Shown: in pieces, positions 15,075-26,240 of the stretch
How positions within the stretch are numbered: the first letter of the stretch is position 1
Layout of the letters: every line of letters begins with the position of its first letter
Position numbers and translations under genes: made by a program
NCBI RefSeq assembly: GCF_025118155.1
Contig: NW_026251391.1
Location: forward strand, 251,501 to 315,500
Direction: 5' to 3'
Source: Cokeromyces recurvatus
Taxonomy: Eukaryota > Mucoromycota > Mucoromycetes > Mucorales > Mucoraceae
DNA: 64,000 bases
The notes under the pieces: model-generated
The model's database searches: none
Told to the model about the DNA's origin: nothing
What the model saw: the letters and a program-made list of their open reading frames with translations, nothing else

Positions 15075-16685
15075 TTAAGCCTTTGGTCTTTGTTCATTAG
15101 GAAAGACAGATTCAATAGTCAAATTATCTTCAGGAGGACTATTGGTACGAGGGATATAATCTTCTTCAAATTCGTCAAGATCTTTACCTTTAGATTCAGG
15201 AATCCAAAGAATAGTAACAATAAGACCTAAGAACATAACAGCAGCAAAGATACCAAGCACTTGAGGTAAGAAAGCATGAGAACCTTGAGGACCGCCATGG
15301 TCAACGAGAGCGTTAAAGGCAAAGGAAGCCAAGATAGCACCTGCTTTACCTGAGGCAGCGGAGATACCATGAGCAGAGGCACGTACTTTAGTAGGGAAGA
15401 CTTCACCTGGAATAATAAAGGTGGTGGAGTTGGCACCGAAGTTTTGAAAGAGCTGAGCAAGAGTGAAGAGGAAGATGAAGACAGGTACAGAACGTTCAAT
15501 CAAGAGTTTATAACATCCAGCAAGGATAGCAAATAATACAGTTGTAACAGCGAAACCCATAATTTGAATAAAACGACGACCTAATTTTTCAATGGTAAAG
15601 ACAGTAATGTAATAGCCAGGGACAGAACCAAGACAGGTGATGATAATTTGACCTACAGTGTTAGCCCAGAGGGCTTCAAAGGGGGTGGGTTTATTAGCAA
15701 ATCCAATAGCAGATAAGACAGCTGAATTGTTGAGACCAAGACCATAAAAGGCAACATCCAAAAGGAACCAGGCAGAGGCAGTACCGAGTAAGACCTTGAA
15801 ATGTCTCCATTGACTAAAGTAAGCTCTAAATTCTGCCCAATGGTCACGTTTTGTTTCAACTTTAGTATATTGTTTAGACATTTCATTCGACACCACTTGG
15901 CCTTTAGCCTGAGCAGCGGCTTCAACATCATGTTCGACATCTAAAGAATAACGGGGGGATTCAGGCATAGTAAATCGAAGGTAAATAGTGGCAACGGCGG
16001 GGATAGCACCAAGACCAATACAGAGACGCCAAACATAATCCAAGTTCATAACATCAGAGATGATAGCATTCTTGAAAATAGCCAAAAGAATTAAAGTAAC
16101 AATTGCAGCAGCCAAGTTACCAATACCTTGCATAGAAAAGATAAGAGCCATCATCATACCACGCTTACCAGCAGCAGACCATTCAGAGGTAATAGTAGCC
16201 GACATGGGATAATCACCACCAATACCGATACCAAGAATAAGACGCCAAAGACCAAGGAAGCCGATAGTAGAGACACCACGAATAGCAGAAGCAGAGGTAG
16301 CGCAGTTAATAGTACCGATGATAATGATTAATAATTCAAACCCATAAATTTTACGACCCACGATATCACCCAAGAAACCAAAAAGAAGTTGACCAATAAA
16401 GGTACCTACAGAAGACATACCCTTCAATATACCTTCAATATCTGCTGGAATCTTATTATTATTGTGAGCATAATAAACATAACCAAGCATAGGCGTAATC
16501 AAGTTGATAATAAATACATCATAAGAATCTGTAAAGAAACCTGCACCAGACGTAAGGATAGTACGTGCTGTAAACCAATTCCAGCCACCTGCACCGGTAT
16601 CATCTAATTTTTCAAGAGAGTGAAGCTTTTGTTCAGCAGTGACAAAGCGTTCTTGTCCACGTTCAGAAACAGCTGTATCAGTCAT
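15075..16685 (-). CDS. PHO84: Inorganic phosphate:H+ symporter, Pho84 type
   Basis: Plasma-membrane high-affinity phosphate transporter of the MFS PHS family. Single exon, 536 aa with 12 predicted helices. After a soluble N-terminus, TM1 begins LTSGAGFFTDSYDVFIINL. The loop 2-3 motif is GFLGDIVGRKIYG, and the family signature GIGIGGDYPMSATITSEW lies in TM4. FTMPESPRYSLDVEHD follows TM6, and the second half includes NSTTFIIPGEVFPTKVRASA. The C-terminal tail is acidic (DLDEFEEDYIPRT). An intron-free gene is unusual in this window, where most genes have several introns. Phosphate-responsive control is expected for this family, but no clear CACGTG/CACGTK box was found close upstream. Confidence 0.93.
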   Translation of the reverse strand: MTDTAVSERGQERFVTAEQKLHSLEKLDDTGAGGWNWFTARTILTSGAGFFTDSYDVFIINLITPMLGYVYYAHNNNKIPADIEGILKGMSSVGTFIGQLLFGFLGDIVGRKIYGFELLIIIIGTINCATSASAIRGVSTIGFLGLWRLILGIGIGGDYPMSATITSEWSAAGKRGMMMALIFSMQGIGNLAAAIVTLILLAIFKNAIISDVMNLDYVWRLCIGLGAIPAVATIYLRFTMPESPRYSLDVEHDVEAAAQAKGQVVSNEMSKQYTKVETKRDHWAEFRAYFSQWRHFKVLLGTASAWFLLDVAFYGLGLNNSAVLSAIGFANKPTPFEALWANTVGQIIITCLGSVPGYYITVFTIEKLGRRFIQIMGFAVTTVLFAILAGCYKLLIERSVPVFIFLFTLAQLFQNFGANSTTFIIPGEVFPTKVRASAHGISAASGKAGAILASFAFNALVDHGGPQGSHAFLPQVLGIFAAVMFLGLIVTILWIPESKGKDLDEFEEDYIPRTNSPPEDNLTIESVFPNEQRPKA

Positions 16686-18899
16686 CTATATTCTATTAAA
16701 TTCTAATAAATAAGATTAAGAAAAATAAAATAAAGTAAATAAAAGAATGATAATTAAAAATCAAAAATCCTTATCCTATTTATATAAAGTACAAACTAAA
16801 CGTCAAGTGAGGTCGTGTGAGCCTAAATTATTGGTAGTGATTAACCCACTTACTGTGTATTCCAAAGTTTCCAAAAAAAATTGTCCAATAAAATACAAAA
16901 ATTTACCTCGCGTGGACTCATGTTTTTTTTTTTTTATTTTATTTTTTTTTTTTTATGAAGCTAATGTCTCCACAGTAAGATTATTATCGGAGATGAATTC
17001 AATTGAAAACAGATTTTTTTTTTTCATGTCAGTGTCTTAGTTTTCTATTAAACGTGGAGATATTAATTCTATCTTATTGGCTAAAATTTAGTTAAAAAAC
17101 AAAAAGAGTATGTGATAATATATTCCAGATTTGTACTATAAAATTCTTCAATTAGATTCGTCTTATTTCAGTAGCATTAGTTATTTTAGGTGAAAAGATA
17201 GATAAGAGCTCTGATTTGATTAAAACGCAAATGTTATATGTACATATTTATAAATATAGTAATAAAATTATGTAACATTTACCAATTTATCTCTTGCTGA
17301 TAAATTTCTTCTTGTATATAAGCTAATTACTGTCCAAGAAAAATAAGCTTAAATAAACAATAGCTATTTTTAACTAAATATAGAAATATATAAAACTATA
17401 TTGGTACAATACCATCAAATAATATAAAACTTATCTTGTCAGCTATGCAAGTTCTCCTAGGTACATCATTATTATATACACATATTAATGTGCGCATATT
17501 ACATATACATTAGTGCTTACACCTTTCTTTTGTCTTTTTCTCTCTCTTTTTTTTTTTTTTCAGGGGTAATTAGTGCACTCATATATCTTGGTGTTGAGTA
17601 CCATGCTGCATACCATCTGTAACAATTTTTCACCTTGATTAGATCAACTAAAATAGAAAAATTTTAAAATTTCCTTTTTGTAGAAACAAGAGTAAATTCT
17701 GCACTTCAGTATTAATTTAAAAGTAGTGTCCATAAAATGAAATGACAGTGGGTTATTCTTATTTTGTGATGGTCCAGTTCACAAAGAAACTGATACACAA
17801 CAGTAATACAAAACCAATAGATTCATTATATAACTCTTAAATTGAGGGGCTTGTGTCAAGTGTAAGTTGTGGGGGAGCTGGCTCTGGCTCAAAATAAAAG
17901 ATAAAGGTTCCTTTATTGTTTGCATTAAGAAAAAAGAAACTTCTAGATATATAAACTTATCATCACTGCCAGATGGATCGGGATTTCTTGTTTTTCAAAA
18001 AAAAAATAATAAAAAAAAGGAAAAGAGAAAAGACTTTGTTGAATGAAGAAACTGTTTTTCTTGTTAAATTATGGATTTAAAGTAATATACAAAAGAAGAA
18101 AGAATTGATCTTACTACTGAGATCTCATTTACTTTTTAAAATTAAAAAAGAAGAATACTCATGTATAAAAAACTGTCGTGATTATATTAGTTTATTTAAT
18201 TTTATGCGTAAGGAGAATAACTTGAATAATTAGGTACTGTAAGACAAACAGATTACATCTAGTAGATAAATGGCCCTCAAGATGATATACACTTAAACTA
18301 AATAGGAATTAAAAGCGATGAAGGATCAGAATGAAATGAGAAATATGTTATTAGATATAAAAGGACTAAGCTTCACGATGAATTACAGGAATTAATCGAA
18401 CATGCGTGTCATTATACTGGTCATTATGTTTTCAGAGATAAACTAAATATAATCTGATTTATTATATTGTGGCTCAATACAAGATAGTTATATTGTACAA
18501 GTAAAATAACTGCAAAAGTTAAACTTTATAATTAAATACTCTGCAAAGTATTTATATTCTTAAAATGAAGATAAGAGTGAAATAAAGTATATAAACATAT
18601 ATATAATAAGATGTAATTGCAGAAGATGAACCGGCTACCTTTTAGGCAAGGACTAGTGATTTTTTTTTTCGGTATTCAAGTTTCACAAGAACATCTCTCC
18701 AATATGATCAAGCACTCTGAGAAGCGTCTATATGATAGCGTTTCCACTCTCAATTTATCTAATGTTTGAAAATTCTGCCTACTTTTTTGAGCTTAAGGTG
18801 ACCAGAAAGATAAAATCAAATTCACCATCTTTTTGAAAATGAATTAACCATTATTTAGAAATAAATTGATCGGCTTCTGGTCAAATTAACTATAAATGT
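16686..18899. other. Intergenic region upstream of PHO84
   Basis: Contains the PHO84 promoter (near 16686-17300) and about 1.5 kb of AT-rich DNA in which I see no gene. The frame at 16747-17040 is homopolymer-driven. Parts around 18600-18850 have slightly higher complexity and may be decayed mobile DNA, but no family was recognised. Confidence 0.4.
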
Positions 18900-19480
18900 T
18901 CTTTATTTAAGTATTTAGGGAAACAATTTATAGAATTAAGCAATTATTCAACAAGAACATTTTCACTTCTCTTCTTAATCATTAATCCGTCAGAGCTCTT
19001 CACCAAGTTTTCAACTATATCTTGTATTGTGACTGCTGCATTCATGTCGTAAAAACTAATCAGATATGCCTTGTGCTACCCTTTCAACTGGTTTTTAAGT
19101 CGCTTGTTCTCCGAGTCTCTATTGTACTTCATAACTCATTTCCAAGTAGTTTCAAGTTAACATTTGCAGCTTTCGCAGCTTCAGAGAAGTGCTTATCAGC
19201 TTCAGCTGATTAAAGAAAAAACATCGCTTTTAATCTTCGTCTGAATAGATGCTGTGAATCAAAGTTCGTTCTTTCTTGGGTGCTACTTCAGACATATCGG
19301 CATTTTAAGCGCTTCACTTTTAGTAACTACTTTTGCGTTTTTGATATATGTGTGAAGATTTGTCAAACTTGTCAGGCGAAATTATGGATCCACAATGAAA
19401 GCAGACGCATCTTTTCCATATTCATCTACAATTCCGCCTCAACCATTTTCGTGAAAGAAATTCATTTTTAAAGGAAGAAA
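18900..19480 (-). pseudogene. Possible decayed transposase N-terminus
   Basis: Base composition rises above the surroundings and the minus strand reads as broken protein-like segments: an MSEVAPKKERTLIHSIYSDE start near 19300-19240, then after a stop and frame change KHFSEAAKAANVNLKLLG, which resembles the helix-turn-helix start of IS630-type fungal transposases. Several stops and frame shifts interrupt it. It could be the separated front end of the IS630-like relic at 20.7-21.2 kb, but it lies on the opposite strand. Weakly supported. Confidence 0.25.
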
Positions 19481-19845
19481 ATAAGATGAAAAAACAAATG
19501 GTTGATTTACTTCCAAATAATGGCTCCAAATTTGCTTGCTCAAATTTTCTCAAAAGATGTGAGGAAGCACTGTACTTCTTGATATTACATACTTATTTAA
19601 AGAGAAACTCATCGTCTGCTGAAAGTCTCGCCTAGAACATCCAGCTCTGCAGGCTCTATTTATATTTGATGGGGATAGCGAATGCAGTTTATTTATTTGA
19701 GACTACTTTTTAAAAGCTACGAATTTCCTTTTTTTCGACTATATCGATATTTGATGGTTACTAGTATAATGAGGTAAACTATAGACATGAGGGTATTATA
19801 TACACATACAGAGGAGGAGGGGGAGGAAGGGTAAATTCAAGCAGG

Positions 19846-20052
19846 TTAAAAAGAAAAAATGCTTTCCCAATCATCACAAGTCAATACATCATCATCATAA
19901 CCAATCTCTTTAATTCTTTTATCAATCAACATAAGCACCCTACTTGCTTGTTCCACTTCGATCCAATTATCGCCAAGAGTGTCAAAACTAGTATTATCTT
20001 CATTGCTATTTAAATTTGATAATGGCTCAGACGAGTCCTTACGGAAAAACAT
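19846..20052 (-). CDS. Small hypothetical ORF, 68 aa
   Basis: Open frame of 68 aa with normal amino-acid diversity, unlike the homopolymer-driven frames nearby. It is acidic and has no membrane segment: it starts MFFRKDSSEPLSN, has a central WIEVEQASRVLMLIDKRIKE helix-like stretch and ends DDWESIFSF. I do not recognise it. It sits just downstream of a Tc1-like relic on the same strand and may be a fragment of a mobile-element gene or a terminal exon of an unrecognised gene. Confidence 0.25.
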   Translation of the reverse strand: MFFRKDSSEPLSNLNSNEDNTSFDTLGDNWIEVEQASRVLMLIDKRIKEIGYDDDVLTCDDWESIFSF

Positions 20053-20149
20053 GTTGTTATTGGTGCTGTTGAAGGAAGAAAGTTATATGTATAAAAATTT
20101 TATACAAATAGTTAATTGAAAAATGAAATGAACAACGCATCTTTTATGT

Positions 20150-20475
20150 TTAGTACCTGATAGCACCACCTTTTGCTTTAATTACTGCTTCAACACGTCT
20201 TGGCATGTTTTCTATGTGTTTTAAGCATAGTTTGGCTGTAACTTTATTATACCAAACATCAGCAACTCACTCCCACAATTTATCCATGTTTTTTTGGTGG
20301 CCTATCATAGGCAGCAAGCTTGCACTTCACTTCAAATAAAACCAAAGGTTTTCAATTGGATTTAAATCAAGTGAGTATGATGACCATTCAAGGATATTTA
20401 CTTTATCTTTCTTGAACCAATTTCTTGCATATTTAGTCTCCTTAGCATTAAGTTTTGCTAAAATATCCATCTTTT
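20150..20475 (-). pseudogene. Tc1-like transposase C-terminal relic
   Basis: Minus-strand translation shows the C-terminal part of a Tc1-family DDE transposase: KYARNWFKKDKVNILEWSSY, then SLDLNPIENLWFYLK, matching the family block SPDLNPIENLW...LK, and later NMPRRVEAVIKAKGGAIRY, matching the usual end of these enzymes. Two in-frame stops interrupt it after LK and after DKLWE, and the N-terminal half with the first two catalytic Asp residues is missing. It is a dead fragment. It lies back to back with a different, IS630-like relic on the plus strand. Confidence 0.75.
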
Positions 20476-20636
20476 TATTGTAAGAAATTGATCTCATTCT
20501 ATTGTATGTAATGATCTATGTGTTAATGGGAATGATGCACAAATGTTGTTCAGATTAGAAATGAATTTGAGAGAAAAACGATATTAAATAGGAAGTAAAC
20601 CTTTTTGTTAATTCAATAATGATATTAAATATAATT

Positions 20637-20637
<1 letters not shown>

Positions 20638-20676
<39 letters not shown>

Positions 20677-20692
20677 AGAGAGAGAGAGAGAG
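20638..20692 (+). repeat. A36 tract followed by (GA)n
   Basis: An uninterrupted 36-nt A run is followed directly by GAGAGA dinucleotides to 20692. It marks the left edge of the IS630-like relic, so expansion or insertion at this point may have removed the N-terminal half of that transposase. Confidence 0.85.
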
Positions 20693-20699
20693 AATAACA

Positions 20700-21166
20700 G
20701 TAGAAAGAAAAGGGATGCAGCTGAGACTGACGACGACGAAGGAAATCAGGAGGATGGCACTAATGCAGTTGATGTAAAACCAGCACCAAAAAGTATAACA
20801 ACTGCTCATTTTATTAAGTCTGTAAACGAGCTCCTTGATATTACGGATGAGGATAAATCTTTAAAGGGCAGTTATTTAGTGATGGGCAATGCTAGTACCC
20901 ATAAATTGAAATCGATGGTTCGAAAAATCGAGGCTAGAGGTTATAGAGTAATGTATCTCCCCCCTTACTCACCTGAGCTAAATCCTATTGAGCAGTTCTA
21001 AGCTTCAGTAAAAGGAAAAATGAAACACGAACGCTTGATGAAAAAAGAGACTTTACCTTCTAGAATTGGTTATGCATGTAATAATGTTCGTTTTAGTGAC
21101 CTCAATGGTTTTTGTCTTCACTCCAAACGTCAAATCACAAACTGCCGTGATAAAATTCATTTTTAA
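20700..21166 (+). pseudogene. IS630-type (Tc1/mariner superfamily) transposase relic
   Basis: Plus-strand frame from the microsatellite to the stop at 21164-21166 reads as the C-terminal DDE domain common in Mucorales: an acidic linker, TTAHFIKSVNELLDI, then GSYLVMGNASTHKLKS where the family has the catalytic MDNA, then RVMYLPPYSPELNPIEQF. The catalytic Asp of the second DDE position is replaced by Gly (GGC), and the Trp after NPIEQF is a TAA stop. After it the frame continues as ASVKGKMKHERLMKKET to the normal family end. So it is inactive by at least two lesions and lacks its N-terminus, yet mostly in frame, which suggests relatively recent death. Confidence 0.8.
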
Positions 21167-23111
21167 GTTTTTCATTGAATAAAATATCTACCACTTCTAA
21201 TTACAAATCAACGGAAATGTTATAAGAACAAAATTATTATATAATTATACTGATTATAGTACTTTTAAGCGTTAAGGATTAAACTTAGCAATATCTCTTC
21301 CTCTCTCTATTTTATTCATCTCTGAACAATATTTTTTTTTAGCTAACCGACAAATTGACTCTCTATAGTTGTATTTTTATTAACCGCCAATTACTATTTT
21401 TTTTTTTTTTTTTTTTTTTTTTTACTGCCAATCACTTTTTTGTAATCGACAATATCCACTAGCCGGACTGTATTATATGCCCTAATAAGGCTAATGATAA
21501 TAATAAAAAACTCTAGACGTTTCGATATGTCAGACGTTAAAAACTTCATAACAGGATGGAATACGTATATCACCTGTTGTATCATATATATACATATACA
21601 TATATGTATATGTATATGTGAATTATCTAATAGTATGGTTTAATAGTTTGATTTTCTATATTCAATCAAAAATAAAATTTTCTTCTGTTATTATATTAAC
21701 CTCCTATTATGACCATTCATACATATACGCCATATTTCCTTTTTTTTTTCTTTTCATGATACGTTCCTATAATAGTAAAGTAAAAGAATAGAATATATAA
21801 TCACTTCAAATACACGTAAATAAAAAATAGTAGTGATAAAATACAAAGGAATCATTGATTCTTTGAATTTAAGGGAAAAAAAAAGAGGAGGAAGAAAAGT
21901 CTGATTTCTCCAATTTTAGTTTAAGTTTTTTTTATCCCTTTTCATGCTAAATTATACAATAAATAAATAATTAAAAAAAAAAAGTCAAAAACTTATTCAA
22001 GTAGATAAATGGAAATATGCTTTCTTTTATCTTCTTTTGCTTTTTAATTTTCTTAAAAATATAATAATAATTCAGGAACACCATTATTTCTTTAACAATT
22101 AGTTACTATTATAATGGCTCATGATATATACTCTACCCTATATAATAATTCGAAAAATGTTAGATTTCTTTTCTGTCTCTTCTATTAAGCTTGAAGACGT
22201 CTTTACATGTTGCTAGTTCAAGTAAAAACATTCTATTACTGATGAGCTACAATTTGTATAACATTACATTTAAGAACCGACTCGTTACATTGAGTGTCGA
22301 GTGTTAGCATTGTTCACAGTACTTATAGTCCTCATTAAGATGATACACTAAGTGAACCAGTCTAATCTTATTATTACTGCATCACCAACCAAGAATGATG
22401 AAAATAGCAACATTAATACCATATAATAATCATCATTATCATGGTTATTAAAATGGTTTATAGTCTGAAGTGTGTGTGCTAATTAGAATTAAAAATACAC
22501 TAAATTCAATTGATTGGATTTACGCTGTTAGTATTTTATTTAACTATTGTTCAAATAATTAAAGAAAAATATCAATAAAAAAAAAGGTACACAGTTAATG
22601 AAGAAATTTAGTGTGTAATGTACAAATTATTGATATTATAGAAATAGAGTACACATATAAAATACATTAATATTCTTTTTAGCTTCACAAGTTTAATTTT
22701 CGGTGTAACATGAGTATCTAGGATAACAAAGAATGTAATTCAACTGAACATGGCACAAAATTGATTATTAACTTTTGTTAGATTATATATCATTTCTTTT
22801 CCTTCTACTTTATTCTCCTCTCTACCTTCTCTCCCGCCCCCCCCCTCCTTTTTTTTTTACTTTTTTTTTTGTTTTTTTACTCTGTTTCATTCCTTTATAT
22901 TTTATTTTGTACTTAATCACTTATTCTCCCTAGTGGAATCATCTTTTTCTCTCTCCCTCCTTTTCACTAAATAATTTATTGAGCTTAACAACCTCCTCTT
23001 CAAAAACAACAGTAATAAAACATTAAATAAATTACATTAGTATAACATTTCTTTCTTTCCTTTCTCTCTTACACATTTATTCTGGATATATTTATTATAA
23101 AAAAAAAATAC
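21167..23111. other. Intergenic region upstream of the SH3 membrane-protein gene
   Basis: About 1.9 kb with no convincing gene. It contains a T27 tract (21397-21423), a TATACATATACATATATGTA palindromic microsatellite near 21586-21615, and pyrimidine-rich stretches at 22798-22880 and 22920-23065 that probably belong to the promoter/5' leader of the downstream gene. The frame at 21394-21585 overlaps a homopolymer and is not supported. Confidence 0.5.
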
Positions 23112-24602
23112 ATGAGTTTACTATTTTTGCAAGCCATCCTTACTTGTATTACACTTTCTGTGTTTGGTTTAGTAGAGGCAAATCCATTTATGTGGATTAA
23201 TATAAATAAAAGAGTAACAAGTAATGATGTTAAATAACATAATTAGGATAGTTAAAACTAATCAAATGCAATTATTATAGCTGCAGATGAGGAAAGTACA
23301 GGTCAATTTTCAAATGCACCTATTACGACTACGAAAAAGGTAGCAGCTACAACAACTACGAAAAAGTCAACAGTAAAAGCAACAACAACAACAACAACAA
23401 CAACTGCCAGGGCAATAACTTCAAGCACTAATTTATCTGCTATCCATTCTTCTTCAACAACCCCTAGTATAACCAGCACAACCACAAACAAGGCAACGAT
23501 ACCACCTTTAGTAGCAGTAGTATCTAATACTTCTTCTTTTGCAACATCAACCGAGACACAAACTCCAACCAACTCTTCGTCAAGTAATACAAAAGATGGA
23601 AAAGATGGTATATCAGGTGGTGCTATTGGAGGCATCATCGCTGCAATCGTAATCATTATAGCAGGCATTATTGCTTATCTTATTCTTCGTAAAAAAGGCA
23701 AAAAGAAGCAACGTAACTTGAATTCTCGTTTGTCTAAGCCAGACCCTTTTACGATGGGTTTTGGTAGTGATCAAGCATTTAATAATACTCTCTCATATCA
23801 ACAGCAACAGATGCAACAGACGAATCTTCAGTCCGACACTACTACTACAGCTTATCAGCATCAATATGGCATTGTTCAAAATAATATGGCAACTGCTCCA
23901 CCTCCTACCCCTCTTCATTCACCTTCTTCACCCTATTATAACAATAATAGCACACACTTCCATGATGCTAACAATCATATTATAGCAGGATCTATGATGC
24001 CAGCCATTGTTACGTCTCAGGATAATCAACAACCATACGAGGTAGTATCGACAACACAATATCAACCACAAATAATTCAGCAGTATCAACCTGCGATCGT
24101 ATATCCTCAAGAGCATACATATTCCGACACGAATACAATAAATGATAGACCAACTTCACCCATCAGTGCCTTGCATTCGCCCATGGTTGCTACTGCTAAT
24201 ACCTCTATTGGTATTGCAGTAACCTCTGATACTGCTACTAATAATAATAATTTTGCTCTTAACACCACCGTAATGAATCCTGTTGCTACTATATCAAAAC
24301 TTCAACCAACACAACCTGGCTCTATCGGTGTCTTTTATGTCACAGCTACTTATACACCTACATTGAGTGATGAAATTGATATTCAAGTAGGTGACCAAGT
24401 TGAAATGTTAGTAGAATATGATGATGGATGGTGTCAGGGTATTAATTTATCACGTGGTAAATCAAAGGGTGTATTCCCTAAGCATTGTATTGATTATCAA
24501 ACGCCATCAGAAGTTCAACGAGCTTCATTTGCTCTAATGAATAATGATACAGATAGAGTTAAAAGAGTTAGTTCAATGTATGTTGCTTCAATAAAAAAAT
24601 AA
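23112..24602 (+). CDS. Single-pass membrane protein, Thr-rich ectodomain and cytoplasmic SH3
   Basis: Two exons, 23112-23220 and 23281-24602, give 476 aa. Order: a signal peptide (MSLLFLQAILTCITLSVFGL, cleavage likely after VEA), a Thr/Ser-rich ectodomain with a poly-Thr stretch (a likely O-mannosylation target), a glycine start and transmembrane helix around residues 150-175 (GGIIAAIVIIIAGIIAYLIL) followed by a basic stop-transfer RKKGKKKQR, a long Gln/Asn/Pro-rich cytoplasmic region, and a C-terminal SH3 domain with ATYTPTLSDEIDIQVGD, DDGWCQGIN and KGVFPKHCID. This architecture matches fungal Fus1-like or Sho1-like wall/cortex proteins that recruit partners through SH3. I infer a role in surface sensing or polarised growth; the exact orthologue is not clear. 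Confidence 0.82.
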
Positions 24603-25518
24603 AATAAAATAAAAAGATAAAGTTATATAAGCATGTATGTAGTATATAATGAATATGTTTAACCATGTAATATATATTATATAATAGTAGCTATAATATA
24701 AGTTTTAATAATTAAGTTGTAAAAAAAAAAATGAGAGTCATTTAATTCAAAAATGAAAGTAAATAAACATATACATTATATTTAATAGCTTGCAAAGATA
24801 GATAAAGATTTTATAAGGAATTTAAATAGTTTAATGCATTCTGTTAAAAGAATATTTTATTACCATAGATACTGCCCACTCGGTCTATGTTTAAATAATA
24901 TAAAATGACGTATATTATTAATGATAACGCGGGATAAAGACAAACCTTAATCTGTCCAAATTGGATTTAATAAAAAAAAAAAGTTCTTAATGGCAGCTCA
25001 TCTAATTGGCATTCGTCCAGAAAACGATACAATTGGTCTTCAGTTAAAGCCGAGGGCCAGCAGGATTAACAAAACAAAAAAAATCTCATTAAAGATTTGT
25101 ATTACAAGCACTCGACTACCACTGAAGATCAGATCTCAGAGGATCTTCTCTCTCTCACATAAAAAAAAATAACTTAGAAACCAACTTTATTTTTTTTTAC
25201 TAAAAAGGACACTTATACAATGATAAATATGAAACAAAAATTCTTATCGAAATTCAGCAAGATAAATTTGATCCAAATTCTATTGTATTATTCAACAATG
25301 ATATTTGTTTGTATAATTCATTTAATGTTAGTAAGTAGCATTTGTATGTGAATTATTATATATGTTTCATTTCTTTTGAAACTCTATTTTATATTATTAA
25401 GGAGAAATGCAGCATAATATTACACGGCATGATATTATCGGTTTAAGACCAAACAAGCTCTCTATTTGCTTTTATCGTTATCGCATTATACTTCCGCTAC
25501 TAATAATAATACCTGTGT

Positions 25519-25561
<43 letters not shown>

Positions 25562-26107
25562 CCTTTCATGTACGGATACCGGTTTTATAAAACTTGTTTG
25601 AAGTGTCACGATAATGGTATGGAGATAAGGGAGAAATAAAATTATTGCTTTTTTTCTCTTAAAGAAGGGAAATTTACAACAAAACTGCTTGAAGAAATAA
25701 CAAGTAATAAGATCATTGCCAGTCTGATTTTTATTAAAGGAAATAGAAAAAAGTAAGTTCAATTATTGCTGATCTTCAACTACTCCGACTGAATATAAAA
25801 ATAAGCTCAAGGGAGTGAAACCTAGTATATATACATATACATATACATATATAGTATATGTTAATAATACATATGTATTTTAATATTCTATTACTATTGT
25901 ACTTTTTCTGTCAATTTAATATTATGAAGATTAAATATGTGTATATAACATATTATAGCATCTAATTACGTAAAAAATATCAGGAGCATGAAATTTATCT
26001 CTAGCATCTACTTTTTATTTAAACCGGAGTTAAATTATATAGCAACACTTTCATTGTACAACGACATGTTGTTACAATTAAAGAATGATTTTATTTGAAA
26101 ATAAATT
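24603..26107. other. Gene-poor region with decayed coding-like DNA
   Basis: On the plus strand between about 24990 and 25490, protein-like pieces occur in changing frames: AAHLIGIRPENDTIGLQLKP, then IKDLYYKHSTTTEDQISEDL, then ETKILIEIQQDKFDPNSIVL, then HNITRHDIIGLRPNKLS. Stops separate them. I do not recognise the family; it looks like an old, broken gene. A T36 tract at 25522-25557 follows, and a TATACATATACATATA microsatellite lies near 25829-25855. Confidence 0.3.
25522..25557 (+). repeat. T36 homopolymer
   Basis: Uninterrupted run of 36 T in gene-poor DNA, ending the decayed coding-like stretch upstream. Confidence 0.9.
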
Positions 26108-26152
26108 GACCAATGGGCACCAAGTTTGTAAAATTGCTAAATTGCCCTAGTA
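26108..26152 (-). repeat. Hairpin element, diverged copy 3
   Basis: On the minus strand this reads like the fold-back 3' end of the elements at 29286-29334 and 55281-55325: GGGCA...TGCCC forms a perfect 5-bp stem, and TTGGTC closes the 3' side. The 5' partner of that outer stem (GACC in the other copies) has decayed to ACTA. A T-rich stretch follows, as in the other copies. No associated reading frame remains. Recognised by eye from the shared order of short blocks, so only moderately certain. Confidence 0.45.
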
Positions 26153-26180
26153 GTAGTTAGTTGAAAGATATTGAGTAAGA

Positions 26181-26183
<3 letters not shown>

Positions 26184-26235
<52 letters not shown>
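26184..26235 (+). repeat. A52 homopolymer
   Basis: Uninterrupted run of 52 A, the second longest homopolymer in the window, 31 nt from hairpin copy 3. Confidence 0.9.

Positions 26236-26240
<5 letters not shown>

Noticed and set aside
16747..17040. 97-codon plus-strand frame upstream of PHO84
   Set aside because: The frame depends on poly-T stretches giving poly-Phe, overlaps the expected promoter and has no conserved features.
23303..23668. Minus-strand 121-codon Val-rich frame
   Set aside because: It is the antisense of the Thr-rich ectodomain of the SH3 membrane protein (ACA/ACT codons read as Val-rich), with no family resemblance.
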